From Ardenticatenia bacterium (lineage in GTDB: Bacteria; Chloroflexota; Anaerolineae; Ardenticatenales; Ardenticatenaceae), in NCBI GenBank assembly GCA_030949995.1, contig JAUZRY010000002.1, forward strand, positions 20,178 to 84,177: a stretch of 64,000 nt of DNA, written 5' to 3'. The position numbers were made by a program, and so were the translations under genes. Below, piece by piece: positions 1 to 10,080 of this stretch. The notes under the pieces were generated by a model, which did no database searches, was not told where the DNA came from, and saw nothing but the letters and a program-made list of their open reading frames with translations. How positions within the stretch are numbered: the stretch's first letter is position 1; each line of letters starts with the position of its first letter.

Positions 1-315
1 CACGTCAGCCCGCCGGAGCACGTCGCCGGGCGGCTCCGACGGCGAGACAAGCGCTCCGGCAACCACGCGGGCAGGATCGGCCGGCGTGGCCCTGGCCGAG
101 GAGGTGGCGTGGCCGGCCAGGGCCTCGATCACGGCCTGTGGATCGTCACCAATGAGCCATTGGCCATCGAGGGTGATACCAATGGACACCACGTCGAAGC
201 GCTCGCGGTCCAGAGCGTTCAACACCGCGCGGGCCGACAGGAGCGACACCTCATGTTCCCCGCTGCGGCCCCCGAAGATCACGGCCACACACAATCTCCT
301 GCGCCGTTGGGTCAC
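1..315 (-). CDS. ddl: D-alanine--D-alanine ligase, N-terminal part (runs off window)
   Basis: ATP-dependent ligase that makes the D-Ala-D-Ala dipeptide for peptidoglycan. The first 105 codons are visible. After a short basic start they read [19 protein letters not shown], the hallmark N-terminal strand and loop of Ddl enzymes; the ATP-grasp domain lies outside the window. I chose a GTG start because it overlaps the murB stop in a GTGA tetranucleotide and is preceded by a purine-rich AGGGGAGG about 7 nt upstream. It is the last visible gene of the dcw cluster and probably translationally coupled to murB. The frame is open to the edge of the window. Confidence 0.93.
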   Translation of the reverse strand, partial: MTQRRRRLCVAVIFGGRSGEHEVSLLSARAVLNALDRERFDVVSIGITLDGQWLIGDDPQAVIEALAGHATSSARATPADPARVVAGALVSPSEPPGDVLRRADV

Positions 316-1355
316 GGCCCATCCTCCCCTTCTTGACCCTGAGCGGGCGGCGTGTGGTCTTGTGCTTGGCTTTCGTCCTCCTCTTCCCATCGGCCCACCA
401 GCTCGATTTCCAGCTCCAACGTGATCCCGAAGGCGTCGCGCACGCGCCGGCGGGCCAAGTCGATGAGCGCACGGACGTCTTCAGCCGTGGCCCCGCCCAA
501 GTTGATGATGAAATTGGCATGTTTGGGGCTGAACTGGGCGTTGCCGATGCGGTGGCCCTTTAGGCCAACGGCCTCGATGAGCCGGCCGGCGTAGTCGCCG
601 GGCGGGTTGCGGAAGACGCTGCCACCGCTGGGCGCCCTGGGTTGGCTGGTGGTACGGCGCATAATGTAACACCGCAGGCGGCGTTGCACCTCCGTGGGCT
701 TGCCCCGATCCACCTGGAATTTGGCCCGCAGGATGATAGGCCGCTTCCCAGGTGGCACGTCGAGAAGCGCCGAGCGGCGGTAATCCAGCTCCAGGCGCTG
801 AGCCGGCACTTCTTCTATCTGCCCATCTGGGGTAAGCCACTCGACGCTCACCAGCCGGTCCTTGATCTCGTGGCCCCACGCTCCCGCGTTTTGAACCACA
901 GCCCCACCCACACTGCCCGGAATACCGATGGCCCACTCCAAGCCGCTCACGCCCCCTTGGGCCAGCTTGCCGGCTAACTTGGGGAGAGAGACGCCCGAAT
1001 CGGCAACAAGCAGTAGGCCGGCAGAAGCTGGTCGTACTGTGAAGCGACGTGTTCGGTTGAGGATCACCAAGCCGTCCACGCCGTCGTCACTGACTAACAC
1101 GTTGCTGCCCCGGCCTAACACGAGGTAGGGAATGTGGGCGCGCTGGGCCACCCGCACGGCTTCCCGGAGTTCCTCCACGCTTTCGGCTTTCAGGAACCAC
1201 TGGGCCGGACCACCGATGCGGAAGCTGGTGTAGGGAGCCAACGGCTCGTCCGTCAGGATGCGGTCGCCGAAGGCTCCCCGCAGGATGATGCGCACCAAAT
1301 CAGAGCGGCGCAGGCTATCACGTGAGGCCCAGCGGCCTCGTCGGGGCGTACTCAT
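312..1355 (-). CDS. murB: UDP-N-acetylenolpyruvoylglucosamine reductase MurB
   Basis: NADPH- and FAD-dependent enzyme that reduces UDP-GlcNAc-enolpyruvate to UDP-MurNAc in the cytoplasm, second step of peptidoglycan precursor synthesis. The 347-residue product has the FAD-binding segment [11 protein letters not shown] near residues 40-50 and [12 protein letters not shown] near 81-92, then the substrate loop with YRRS and the GGSVFRNP motif carrying the likely catalytic serine, and a C-terminal [11 protein letters not shown] block. A Glu/Gln-rich tail of about 20 residues is extra. The ATG has GGAGG 9 nt upstream, but that site lies inside the end of the preceding small ORF, so the two frames overlap by 38 nt. 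Confidence 0.96.
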   Translation of the reverse strand: MSTPRRGRWASRDSLRRSDLVRIILRGAFGDRILTDEPLAPYTSFRIGGPAQWFLKAESVEELREAVRVAQRAHIPYLVLGRGSNVLVSDDGVDGLVILNRTRRFTVRPASAGLLLVADSGVSLPKLAGKLAQGGVSGLEWAIGIPGSVGGAVVQNAGAWGHEIKDRLVSVEWLTPDGQIEEVPAQRLELDYRRSALLDVPPGKRPIILRAKFQVDRGKPTEVQRRLRCYIMRRTTSQPRAPSGGSVFRNPPGDYAGRLIEAVGLKGHRIGNAQFSPKHANFIINLGGATAEDVRALIDLARRRVRDAFGITLELEIELVGRWEEEDESQAQDHTPPAQGQEGEDGP

Positions 1356-1551
1356 CGGCAGGTTCCTCCGTGTACATGTTGAGAGACGGCCGCTCCCGGT
1401 GCCACAGGGAGGGCCAGTTGTCGGGATGTGGAGCCTTCACCTCGCCAGCGTAATGGGCGAGAAGGCCGAGCAGAGATGGTGCTGGGCCCAGCCGGAAGAA
1501 CAGCCAGGCTGCGATTTCGACGGCGGCTTCGGAGTTCGTCGTGGTGGTCAT
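1318..1551 (-). CDS. Small hypothetical protein between murC and murB
   Basis: A 77-codon frame whose ATG overlaps the murC stop as ATGA, the arrangement used by coupled genes in this cluster. The peptide has a short hydrophobic or amphipathic stretch (AAWLFFRLGPAPSLLGLLAHY, split here only for description: residues about 13-33) followed by a polar, proline-rich tail. No cysteine pairs, signal peptide or known motif is visible and I do not recognise a family. It runs 38 nt into murB in another frame. It could be a real coupled peptide, or a stretch that keeps ribosomes moving toward the murB start. Confidence is limited because only position and overlap support it. Confidence 0.45.
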   Translation of the reverse strand: MTTTTNSEAAVEIAAWLFFRLGPAPSLLGLLAHYAGEVKAPHPDNWPSLWHRERPSLNMYTEEPADEYAPTRPLGLT

Positions 1552-2993
1552 GGCTTGCTCCTCCCACCTGAACCCAGCATGGTGTCAATCACATGAGGCC
1601 CGGCCTGGCTACGGGCTGCCAGAGCCTGCCGCAGGCGGGGGCCCAAGGCAGTAATGTCACCGGCGCCCAGGATGAACACGGCCGCATCGTCCGGCAGTTC
1701 CCGGCCCAGGAGCTCCAGAATGACCTCCTGGGTGGGGGCATAGGTGGCTGGCGGCCCCTGGAGGCGTTCCACGAGGTCTTGAGCCGAGACGCCAAAGGTG
1801 TTCACCTCGCGGGCGGCATAGACATCGCTAACGATCACCCGGTCGGCGTTGGTGAAGGCCGCGGCAAACCGGTCCAGCATGGTGGCCAACCTGCTGAAGG
1901 TGTGGGGCTGGAAGACCACCCACACGGGTCGGTCCCCAAAGCGCTGTCGGGCGGCCTGTAGCGTGGCCTCAACTTCCGTGGGGTGGTGCGCGTAATCGTC
2001 GAAGATCTCCACGTGGCCCACCCGGCCCACCAGCTCGAAGCGGCGGGCCACGCCGGCGAAGCGCTCAAGCGTGGCCTTGGCCCGGGATAGGGCCACACCC
2101 AAATGGTCGGCCACGGCCACGGCCGCCATGGCGTTGAGCACGTTGTGATGTCCGGGCACTCGCAGGCGGATGGTCTCCACTGGCTTCCCCTGTCGAAGCA
2201 CAGTGAAGTCAGTGCCCCCCAACTCGTTGGGGCACACGTCAGCGACCTGCCACACAACACCTGGCTCGGTGCCGTAGGTGAGCACAGCCTTCCCCGATGC
2301 CCTGGCCGTTAGAAGACGAGCTCCTGGATCGTCGTGACACGCCACAAGCGCTCCTCCGGGCCGGATGCGGGAGACGAAGTGGGCGAAGAGGCGCCACACG
2401 TCACGCTCGTCGGCGAACATGTCGGGATGATCGTGTTCCACGTTGGTGACCACGGCCACGAGGGGCTCCAGGCCGACGAAGGCGTAGTCGTACTCGTCCG
2501 CTTCCAGGACGAAGTAGGAGCTACGGCCCACACGTGCGTTGCCCCCCAACTGGGGCACATCCCCCCCCACGACCACCGTAGGATCGTGACCCGCATCGGC
2601 CAACACGAGGGCGATCATGGCGGTGGTCGTTGTCTTGCCGTGGGTGCCGGCCACGGCGATTACGTCGAACCCACGGGTGAGCTGTGGCAACAATTGGGTC
2701 CGCTTGTAGACGGGAATACCCCGCTCCTGGGCCGCCATCACCTCGGGATTGTCTGGGGGCACGGCGCTGGAGACGACCACCAGGTCGGCGTCGGCCACGT
2801 GGTCAGCGCTGTGGCCCACGTGAACGCGAGCACCGGCCTTGCGGAGTGCCTCCAAGCGCGGGCCGGCCTCGCGGTCCGAGCCACTCACGCGCCAGCCTTG
2901 GGCCAGCATCAAGCGCGCCAGGGCAGAGAGCCCAGCCCCGCCGATGCCCACGAAGTGCACATGTTGTCCCACAGCCGTTGATGTCATTTTCAC
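1548..2993 (-). CDS. murC: UDP-N-acetylmuramate--L-alanine ligase MurC
   Basis: Cytoplasmic ATP-dependent ligase that adds L-alanine to UDP-MurNAc, the first amino acid of the stem peptide. The 481-residue product shows the Rossmann N-domain HFVGIGGAGLSALA near residue 13, the Mur ligase P-loop AGTHGKTTTT near residue 116, the EADEYDYAF metal and nucleotide motif, NVEHDHPDMF, and the C-terminal DDYAHHPTE signature typical of MurC. Length is normal for the family. It follows the CvpA-like gene with 3 nt between frames and its stop overlaps the start of the next small ORF, so it sits in one tightly packed transcript. Confidence 0.97.
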   Translation of the reverse strand: MKMTSTAVGQHVHFVGIGGAGLSALARLMLAQGWRVSGSDREAGPRLEALRKAGARVHVGHSADHVADADLVVVSSAVPPDNPEVMAAQERGIPVYKRTQLLPQLTRGFDVIAVAGTHGKTTTTAMIALVLADAGHDPTVVVGGDVPQLGGNARVGRSSYFVLEADEYDYAFVGLEPLVAVVTNVEHDHPDMFADERDVWRLFAHFVSRIRPGGALVACHDDPGARLLTARASGKAVLTYGTEPGVVWQVADVCPNELGGTDFTVLRQGKPVETIRLRVPGHHNVLNAMAAVAVADHLGVALSRAKATLERFAGVARRFELVGRVGHVEIFDDYAHHPTEVEATLQAARQRFGDRPVWVVFQPHTFSRLATMLDRFAAAFTNADRVIVSDVYAAREVNTFGVSAQDLVERLQGPPATYAPTQEVILELLGRELPDDAAVFILGAGDITALGPRLRQALAARSQAGPHVIDTMLGSGGRSKP

Positions 2994-2996
2994 CCG

Positions 2997-3629
2997 TTAT
3001 GCCGAGCGCAGAATGCGGTCCAACTGGCCCACCAGGCTGAAGATGAAGCCATGCCAGAAGATAACCAACAGGGCCAGCAAGACCAAACTCTGTACACTGA
3101 TGAGCTCCTCGTACACTTGGGTGGCGTCATTCACGAAGCGCACGATGAGGGTGAGTTCACCCGGCGTAGTGTTGAGAGAGACGCCCAAGTTGATACGCAA
3201 TGTCCAGTTGTTCAGGTTGAGCTGGATCCATTCCCGGCTCACGTCCAGGAGCAGCACCATGAAGAAGTACCCGCTCAGCAACCCGAAGGAGCTGCCGATG
3301 AGCTTGTCGCGCCGCTCGTTGGCCGTGTTCTCGATGATCTTGTAAAACGTGACGACGACCATGACTGTGGAGCCCACGAAGAGGCTCAGGCTGAAGAACT
3401 CGGCCAGGGGGCCACTGAAGTCGAGCCCTAGCAGGATTCGCACAGCCCTAATGAGGAAGGCGGAGGCTTTCACGGCCACTCCCCAGGCGAAGAAGAGGCC
3501 GACTAGGGTGACAATGGCCCGCTTCCACCCTCCCAGGACGCCCAGAATCATGAAGAACAGGATGGAGACGAGCGTCAGGACGCGAAAGTCGACGGGCAAC
3601 GTGATGACCTCTGGGATTTCGAGCGGCAT
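2997..3629 (-). CDS. CvpA-like multi-pass membrane protein
   Basis: A 210-residue inner-membrane protein with about four to five hydrophobic helices. The first one or two (VSILFFMILGVLGGWKRA, then a second near residue 35) resemble the CvpA/colicin V production family, where a glycine-rich first helix is typical. No enzymatic motif is visible. I take the ATG that follows the murG stop by 1 nt, with AAGGAG about 8 nt upstream; a longer frame reading into murG is a shadow. It lies between murG and murC in the dcw operon, so an envelope role is plausible, but the assignment to CvpA is by topology only. Confidence 0.72.
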   Translation of the reverse strand: MPLEIPEVITLPVDFRVLTLVSILFFMILGVLGGWKRAIVTLVGLFFAWGVAVKASAFLIRAVRILLGLDFSGPLAEFFSLSLFVGSTVMVVVTFYKIIENTANERRDKLIGSSFGLLSGYFFMVLLLDVSREWIQLNLNNWTLRINLGVSLNTTPGELTLIVRFVNDATQVYEELISVQSLVLLALLVIFWHGFIFSLVGQLDRILRSA

Positions 3630-3630
3630 G

Positions 3631-4828
3631 TCACGTACTCCTTGTCCTCTTGACTGCTTTGTTGGCCGCGAGTGTTCCCAGCAGCTCGTAGATGGCCAGC
3701 GCCGCTCCGGTGCGGGCCAGGGCACGCATGGCGTGGCGCATGGTGGTCAGACGAGTTTGATCGTGCAACAGACGGCGGATCTGTGGCACCAACTCGCGGT
3801 CGATCTCGGCATCCGGGACAATGACGGCAGCGCCGCGGGAGGCCAGGAACCGGGCGTTGGCCCACTGGTGGGCGCCCGAGTGGGGATAAGGAACCAGGAT
3901 GGCCGGCAGGCCCACGGCGGGGAACTCCCCCAACGTGGAGGCGCCGGCGCGGGCCACCACGAGATCGGCCGCGACGAGGGCGTGGGCCATCTCCTCGTGC
4001 AAGTACTCGAAGAGATGATAGCGTGCTCGCGTGCGGTCGGGCAGGGCTGCTCGGCGGGCGCGGAGCCAGTCGCGGTCCCAGCGGCCGTGGATGTGGATCA
4101 CGTGGGCTTCGGCGGTGAGCGCTTCCAGCGCGTGGCCCACGGCGGCGTTCAGGCTGTGAGCGCCTTGGCTGCCACCAAAGATGAGCACCACTCGCTCGTC
4201 AGCGGGGATGCCGAAGTTGGCACGGGCCTCCTCGCGGGGGGGGCGGTTCCTCTCGAGTGCGCCCCGCACGGGGAAACCTGTCACCACAGCCTTGCGGCCG
4301 AAGTGCTGCCGGGCCGGTTCCGCGGTGACGGCCACCTTCGTGGCCAAGGGGGCCATGAGGCGCACGGCCAGGCCGGGCTCGATGTCGGGGAGATAGACGA
4401 GCAGGGGCACGCGCTGCCACCAGGCGGCCAGGGCCACGGGAAAGGTCACGAAAGCCGCCGGTGGCCAGCACCACGTCGGGGCAGAAGCGAGCCAGCACGC
4501 CCTTCGCCTGGATGAACCCACGAGCGAGACGCCACCCGTGGCGCAATCCGGTCCGCCATCCGGCACCGCGCAGCCGGCCGGCCTCGATGCCCACGAAGGC
4601 GAGGCCGGCACGTTCAACGAGAGAGCGCTCCAGCCCTTCTTGCCACCCAACCCACACCACCTCACACTGTCGGCCGGCCTGGTGTCCGGCTTCGACAACG
4701 GCCAAAGCCGGGTAGACGTGTCCTCCTGTCCCTCCGCCCGTGATGGCAAGGCGCAGGGGAGGACGGCCCGGCGCCGGGCGCCCTTGTGCCTGAGCTCCCC
4801 TTGTGGCCGACATGGTCACCACACTCAC
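3631..4828 (-). CDS. murG: MurG N-acetylglucosaminyltransferase, with a one-base frameshift
   Basis: Membrane-associated GT28 enzyme that adds GlcNAc to lipid I to make lipid II. The N-terminal frame carries ITGGGTGGHVYPALAV and runs to DVVLATGGF; the protein then continues in a different frame as VTFPVALAAW and onward through FGGSQGAHSLN, the UDP-GlcNAc-binding block and the C-terminus. The two frames meet in an AAA run at 4451-4453 (plus strand); removing one base restores about 398 residues, slightly long because of a basic N-terminal extension. The GTG start overlaps the ftsW stop (GTGA). MurG is essential and both halves are well conserved, so I read this as a sequence error rather than a dead gene. 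Confidence 0.93.
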
Positions 4829-5994
4829 TCCCCCTCCTCCTGCGGCCTGTGGCCACGGCTAATGCTCAGGAGTAGCCCGATTCCGACCAAGGAGGTGACC
4901 AACGAGGAGCCACCATATGAGATGAAGGGCAATGGGATGCCCGTGAAGGGCACAGTGTTGGTCACCACGGCCACGTTTAACAGGGCTTGGAAGAGCAACC
5001 AGCACGTGATGCCGGCGGCCAGAATGGTTCCAAAGGCATCCGGCGCGTTGGCGCCAATGCGAAATCCCCGGTACCCCACGAAGAGGAACAGCCCCAGCAC
5101 CAGCAGGGTGAAGACGAGACCCAACTCCTGCCCCACGATGGCCAAGATCACGTCCGTGTGGCTGGCGGGAAGCACGCCCACGTTTCCCCGGCTGCTTCCC
5201 AGCCCCTGACCCACCAGGCCACCTGAGGCCAGGGCCACGAGCGTCTGGACAATCTGGTATCCGGTGGTGTCGGCCCGGGCAAAGGGGTCGAGGAATGTCT
5301 GGATGCGGGCGGCACGGTAGTCGGCCCGCGTGGCCACCGTGAGGATGGTGAAGAAGGCGATTAGGCCGGTCACCAGGAATTGGAGCAGGTCGGCCCCGGC
5401 GATGAAGAACATCACGCCGGCGGTCACGGCGATGAGCAGTGCCGTGCTGAAGTCCGGCTGGAGGAGGATGAGCCCACACACAACCCCGACTAACACGGAA
5501 AAGGGAATCAGGCCCGTGTCCACGTGGCGAATCCGTTCTCCCTTGCTGCTGGCCCAGTGGGCGATGTAGAGCACGACGGTCACCTTGGCCAATTCGGCCG
5601 GTTGAACCGAGTTGCCCAGAAGCCAGCGCTGGGCCCCGAAGATGGTGCGCCCTGTCATCAGGAGCAGCACGAGCATGAGCAGGGTGACGCCCATGAGGAA
5701 GACGGTGTACCGCTGCCAGACGTGGTAGTCCACTCGCCACAGCGCGACCATCAAGCCCATGCCCAACAGGGCCCACATGACCTGCCGGCGCACGTAATAG
5801 GTGGCATCTTGAAAGTTCAAATACCCCAAGGTGTACGTGGCGCTGTAGACCATCAGCAGCCCGATTGTCAGCAACCCCAACACGGCCAAGAAGAGCCAGT
5901 AGTCGGACTGACGCTGGAGTTCGGCCCGGCGCCTGTGACGTCGCCTGGCATAGGCAAAGGGCTTGGCACGTGATGTGGCATGTGGTACGGTCAT
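4825..5994 (-). CDS. ftsW: FtsW, SEDS-family peptidoglycan polymerase of division
   Basis: Polytopic SEDS protein of 389 residues that polymerises lipid II at the septum together with a class B PBP. It has a basic cytoplasmic N-terminus (residues 1-30) and about ten membrane helices. Family landmarks are QPAELAKVTVVLYIAHW in the middle, GLGSSRGNVGVLPASHTD in the large external loop and GIPLPFISYGGSS near the end. RodA is the alternative paralogue, but the position between murD and murG is the classical ftsW slot. Its stop overlaps the murG start by 4 nt; murD ends 34 nt upstream. Confidence 0.95.
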   Translation of the reverse strand: MTVPHATSRAKPFAYARRRHRRRAELQRQSDYWLFLAVLGLLTIGLLMVYSATYTLGYLNFQDATYYVRRQVMWALLGMGLMVALWRVDYHVWQRYTVFLMGVTLLMLVLLLMTGRTIFGAQRWLLGNSVQPAELAKVTVVLYIAHWASSKGERIRHVDTGLIPFSVLVGVVCGLILLQPDFSTALLIAVTAGVMFFIAGADLLQFLVTGLIAFFTILTVATRADYRAARIQTFLDPFARADTTGYQIVQTLVALASGGLVGQGLGSSRGNVGVLPASHTDVILAIVGQELGLVFTLLVLGLFLFVGYRGFRIGANAPDAFGTILAAGITCWLLFQALLNVAVVTNTVPFTGIPLPFISYGGSSLVTSLVGIGLLLSISRGHRPQEEGE

Positions 5995-6028
5995 TGTTTG
6001 CCTTCCTCACGCGTTGGCGTGCAGCTCC

Positions 6029-7458
6029 TCACCCGGTGGCCACCCGTAGTAACCTGCTGTTGGAAGACTCTTCCTGTCGTGAGGGCAGCAGTCGGACCAG
6101 TTCCTTGAAGCGCTCGCCCCGGGCCTCGAAGTCTTTGAAGGCGTCGAAGCTGGTACCCCCCTGGGCTGAGCAGCACGAGGTCACCGGCTTCGGCCACGTC
6201 GGCGGCCACGGCCACCGCCTCTTCGAGGGTGTGGCATCGGGTCAGGGGCGGGCGTTCTGGCGTCTGGGCTGTGGCCCTCACGGCCTGCTCGACCAGGGGG
6301 GCCATTTCGCCGAAGAGGATCACGTGTTTGACGCGGGCCACAATTTCGCGGGCCATCTCGTCAAAGGGCACGTGCTTGTCGCGCCCCCCCGGCCAACAGG
6401 ATGATCTGCCCTCGATGTCGATCGAAGGCCCGGAGGGCGGCCACCGTGCGGTCGGGACTGGTGGCGATCGAGTCGTTGATCCACGTCACCCCGTCCACCT
6501 GTCGCACTACTTCGAGCCTGTGAGGCACGCCCTTGAACGTGGCCACGGCACGGGCAATGGACGAGCGGCTCACGCCGACGGCGCGGGCAACGCAGACGGC
6601 GGCCAGCACGTTTTCCACGTTGTGGGCGCCTGGCAGGGGGATTTCGGAAAGGCGACAGATGCGGGTCTCTTGTCCCTCTGCCCGGCTGACGATCCACCCG
6701 TCGGCCAGGAATGTGCCCTCCGGGATCTCTCGGCGGCGGCTGAACCAGAGCACTTGCCCCTCAGTCCGGTCGGCAAGGGCGCGCACCTGGGGATCATCCC
6801 AGTTGAGCACAGCCACGTCGTCGGCGCTCTGGTAGCGCAGAATGTTGGCTTTGGCCGCCTTGTACGCCTCGAAAGTGCCGTGACGGTCCAAGTGGTTGGG
6901 GCGCAAGTTGGTTACGACGGCCACGTGGGGGCTCTGGCGCATGGGCTCAAGCTGAAAGCTGGAGAGCTCCAGCACGACCCAGTCGGAGGGGCGAATGTCC
7001 TCGACGAACTCGATGAGGGGCTGGCCGATGTTGCCGCCCACCCAGACTTTGCGCCGCCGGCCGGCCTTGAGGATCTCGCCGATAAGGGACGTCGTGGTGG
7101 TCTTGCCACTGGAGCCGGTGATGCCAATAATAGGAGCCCGACAGAGCTCGAAGAAGAGCTCGGTGGCGCTGCTCAGGGGCACACCGCGCGCCTCGGCCTG
7201 GTGGACGATCTCCGATTGGCGGGGCACTCCAGGGCTGAGGAAGAGCACGTCGGCGTTCAGGATGTCCAGTGGGTGGCCGCGCAACACACAGGTGATGGGC
7301 AGGCCAGCCAGTTGACCCACTTCATCCGCCAGGTCGGCGAGGCCCCGGCGGTCGCTGATGAGCACGCGCGCGCCCTGGCGCACCATGAAACGGGCCAGGG
7401 CCATGCCTTCGCGGGCCATGCCGATGATGGTTACCCGACGGTTGGCAAATCCGGTCAT
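6029..7458 (-). CDS. murD: UDP-N-acetylmuramoylalanine--D-glutamate ligase MurD, two one-base frameshifts
   Basis: Cytoplasmic ligase adding D-glutamate to UDP-MurNAc-L-Ala. The first frame covers the N-domain, the P-loop GITGSSGKTTTT, VVTNLRPNHLDRHG and the HNVENVLAA block, then breaks after ILLAGG. A C7 run at 6384-6390 has one base too many; the next frame continues as PFDEMAREIVARVKHVIL to VLLSPGG, and a C6 run at 6156-6161 is again one base too long before TSFDAFKDFEARGERFKELV. Correcting both gives about 475 residues with the expected C-terminal SPGGTSFD motif. Two homopolymer gains in an essential gene point to sequence error. It lies between mraY and ftsW in the dcw operon. Confidence 0.92.
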
Positions 7459-7562
7459 GATGTTACCCCCTCACGTGATCCGTGCTCGTCTCTTGTCACC
7501 TGTGCGGCGATGTTGGTGTCCGACAGGCGCGCGCCCTTTGGGCCGGGGTGCCCCGGTGGGGT

Positions 7563-8579
7563 CTACACCAGGGCCAAGGCAACGCCCAGCATGCCGCTCA
7601 ACATGCTGATGAGCCAGAAACGCTGTACCACTTGCACCTCGCTCCAGCCCAACAGCTCGAAGTGATGGTGAATGGGCGCCATCTTGAACAGCCTGCGGCC
7701 CCCCGTGTACCGGAAGTAGGCCACCTGGAGGATGACGCTCATGGCCTCGGCCATGAAGACCACGCCCACAATGGGCAACAGAAGCCATTGGCCGGTCATG
7801 AGGGCCACAGTGCCCAGCGTGGCACCTAAGGCTAAGCTGCCCGTGTCGCCCATGAAAAGCTCGGCCGGGTAGGCATTGTACCACAGGAAGGCCAAAATGC
7901 CCCCCGACATGCTGAAACAGAAGGTGACTAGGTGAGCCTGTCCCTGGCGGGCGGCAATGATGCCGTAAGCTGCAAAGGCAATGGCGGCTGTGCCCCCGGC
8001 CAACCCGTCCAGCCCGTCGGTGATGTTCACGGCATTGGCTGTGCCCGTAATAATGAAGACGGCCACGGGCACGTAGGCCAATCCAATAGGAATTTTCTGG
8101 GGCACGGTGGGGATGGCGATGGACTCCAGCTTGAAGACGAAGTGGAGCACCAACGCCGCTCCCGTGGCGATCACTGTGAGCCAAAGCATCTTGTGACGGG
8201 CGAGGATGCCCACTTTCGGCTCTCCACGCCGCTTTTGCTGGAGTTTGGTCCAATCGTCCACCATGCCCAGGATGCCGGTGGCCACGAGTACCGTCAGGGG
8301 CAGCAGCAGCGACTGGTATTGTGGCAGGATGAAGATGCTGCTGAACACCACGACAGGCACAATGATCATGATACCGCCCATGGTGGGCGTTCCTACCTTT
8401 GTTTGGTGGTGCGACGGCCCCTCCAGCCGGATCGATTCTCCAATTTGGTGCGCTTTTAGGAATCGAATCAGTGGCCGCCCCCAGACCACAGAGAACAGGA
8501 ACGAGAGCGTACCCAACGTGAGTGACAGGGCCATAGGCCACCTGTAGGTTTCGGCAGGCTGCGGTGCCGTGTCGGGCAT
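7563..8579 (-). CDS. mraY: Phospho-N-acetylmuramoyl-pentapeptide-transferase MraY
   Basis: Integral membrane enzyme that transfers phospho-MurNAc-pentapeptide to undecaprenyl phosphate, forming lipid I. The 338-residue product has about ten membrane helices and the catalytic cytoplasmic loops: the DDWTK aspartate pair, NAVNITDGLDGLAGG, MGDTGSLALG and MAPIHHHFELLGW (the HHH metal and phosphate site). Length matches the family. It is followed by murD after about 100 nt, one of the longer gaps in the cluster, and preceded by murF with 36 nt between them. Confidence 0.97.
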   Translation of the reverse strand: MPDTAPQPAETYRWPMALSLTLGTLSFLFSVVWGRPLIRFLKAHQIGESIRLEGPSHHQTKVGTPTMGGIMIIVPVVVFSSIFILPQYQSLLLPLTVLVATGILGMVDDWTKLQQKRRGEPKVGILARHKMLWLTVIATGAALVLHFVFKLESIAIPTVPQKIPIGLAYVPVAVFIITGTANAVNITDGLDGLAGGTAAIAFAAYGIIAARQGQAHLVTFCFSMSGGILAFLWYNAYPAELFMGDTGSLALGATLGTVALMTGQWLLLPIVGVVFMAEAMSVILQVAYFRYTGGRRLFKMAPIHHHFELLGWSEVQVVQRFWLISMLSGMLGVALALV

Positions 8580-8615
8580 CCGGCCTGCGGTCTGTGATCT
8601 CCACGGTCACCACGG

Positions 8616-10061
8616 CTACTCGACATCTGCACTCAATGCACTCACCACGCGGTCTAACCGCACGGCGCGAGAGGCTTTGACTAGCACCATGTCCCCTGGC
8701 TGCAGGTTCGTCTTCAGGAAGGCGATGGCTTTCTCAGGAGTGTCAGTAGCCACCACGTGTTCGGGGGCCATGCCCGACGCCAGGGCCTCCGCGGCAATGA
8801 GCCGGCCCCGTGGTCCCACAGTGACCAGCAGGTCCACCACTTCGGCCGCGCGTCGGGCCACTCGCTTGTGGCCCTCCTCCTCGTAAGCGCCGAGCTCCAA
8901 CATGTCCCCAAGCACGGCCACCTTGCGCCCGTTCAAGTCGTTGAGCAGGTTCAGCGCGGCCAACACGCTGGGCGGGCTGGCATTGTACGTGTCATCAATG
9001 ATCGTGGTGCCGTTGATACCTGGCACCACGATGATGCGCAACAGTTCCATCTTTTCCAGCGCCTTCAGGCCGGCGATGATTTCCGCCCACGATTGACCCT
9101 CGATGAGCCCCACACTGGCGGCGGCCAAGGCACTGTGAACGCTGTGGCGCCCCAACAGGGGAAGGCGGGCGAAGATCGTCTCCTGGCCGTAGTGGAAGCG
9201 GAAGGCGATGCCGTCAAGCCCGTGGCTTTCGATGTGGCTGGCCCAAAGCGCGTTGTCGGGGTGGAGCCCATACGTGAACACGTGACACCGGGCCAGAGAG
9301 GCCATGGCGCGCACGCGCCGGTCGTCCCCGTTGAGCACGGCCACGCCATTCTGGGGCAAAGCTTCGATGAGTTCGGCCTTGGCGGCCGCGATGGCCTCGA
9401 TGGTGCCCAACCGTTCCATGTGGACCGGTGCCACGTTGGTCACCACGCCGACGACCGGCCGGGCAATTTCGGCCAGGCGGGCGATCTCCCCCCGAGCGGT
9501 CATGGCCATTTCCAGTACGGCCCGCTCGGCGTCGAGGGGCATGGTGAGCAGTGTCAGCGGCAACCCAATGTCGCTGTTGTAATTTCCCCGGCTTTTGAAG
9601 GTGCGGAACCGCTGGCCGAGAACTGCTGCCGTGAGCTCCTTCACCGTCGTCTTGCCCACTGATCCGGTGATGCCCACAACGCGCAGGGCCGGGTTGGCAC
9701 GCCGGCGCCACCAGGCGGCCAACTCCTGCACGGCCTGCACGCTCTCGTCGGTCAGGAAGAGAACCGGAGGTGTCAGCTCGCCCACTTGATAGGGGGAGCA
9801 GACGTCCACCACCGTGATCCCGGTGTAGACATCGGCCGGCACAGCGTCTCTGGAGGCAATGACGACAGTCGCGCCCCTCCGGAGCGCCTCGCCGATGAAG
9901 CGGTGGCCGTCGGTCTGTTCGCCGGGCACGGCCACGAAGGCGTATCCTGGTTCCACCAGGCGGCTGTCGGCCACAAAGCCGGCGATCTGGAGCCGGTGGG
10001 CGTGGCCCGACGGCGCGGGATGCCCGGTGAGCCCGGTGAACAGGTCGGCTAGTGTGGGCAT
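8616..10061 (-). CDS. murF: UDP-N-acetylmuramoyl-tripeptide--D-alanyl-D-alanine ligase MurF
   Basis: Ligase that adds the D-Ala-D-Ala made by Ddl to the UDP-MurNAc tripeptide, completing the soluble precursor. The 481-residue protein shows the N-terminal uridine-binding domain with DSRLVEPGYAFVAVPGE, the P-loop GITGSVGKTTVKE near residue 135, SRGNYNSDIGLPLTLL and the C-terminal DDTYNASPPSVLAAL and LGDMLELG motifs. Length is typical. It lies 19 nt downstream of ftsI and shares the dcw transcript. Confidence 0.97.
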   Translation of the reverse strand: MPTLADLFTGLTGHPAPSGHAHRLQIAGFVADSRLVEPGYAFVAVPGEQTDGHRFIGEALRRGATVVIASRDAVPADVYTGITVVDVCSPYQVGELTPPVLFLTDESVQAVQELAAWWRRRANPALRVVGITGSVGKTTVKELTAAVLGQRFRTFKSRGNYNSDIGLPLTLLTMPLDAERAVLEMAMTARGEIARLAEIARPVVGVVTNVAPVHMERLGTIEAIAAAKAELIEALPQNGVAVLNGDDRRVRAMASLARCHVFTYGLHPDNALWASHIESHGLDGIAFRFHYGQETIFARLPLLGRHSVHSALAAASVGLIEGQSWAEIIAGLKALEKMELLRIIVVPGINGTTIIDDTYNASPPSVLAALNLLNDLNGRKVAVLGDMLELGAYEEEGHKRVARRAAEVVDLLVTVGPRGRLIAAEALASGMAPEHVVATDTPEKAIAFLKTNLQPGDMVLVKASRAVRLDRVVSALSADVE

Positions 10062-10080
10062 GGCGTTCCGGTTCCCCTTT

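Noticed and set aside
4451..4453. Programmed ribosomal frameshifting in murG, murD, ftsI or trpE.
   Set aside because: No shared slippery heptamer or downstream structure, different directions of shift, and many unrelated genes affected; sequence error explains it better.
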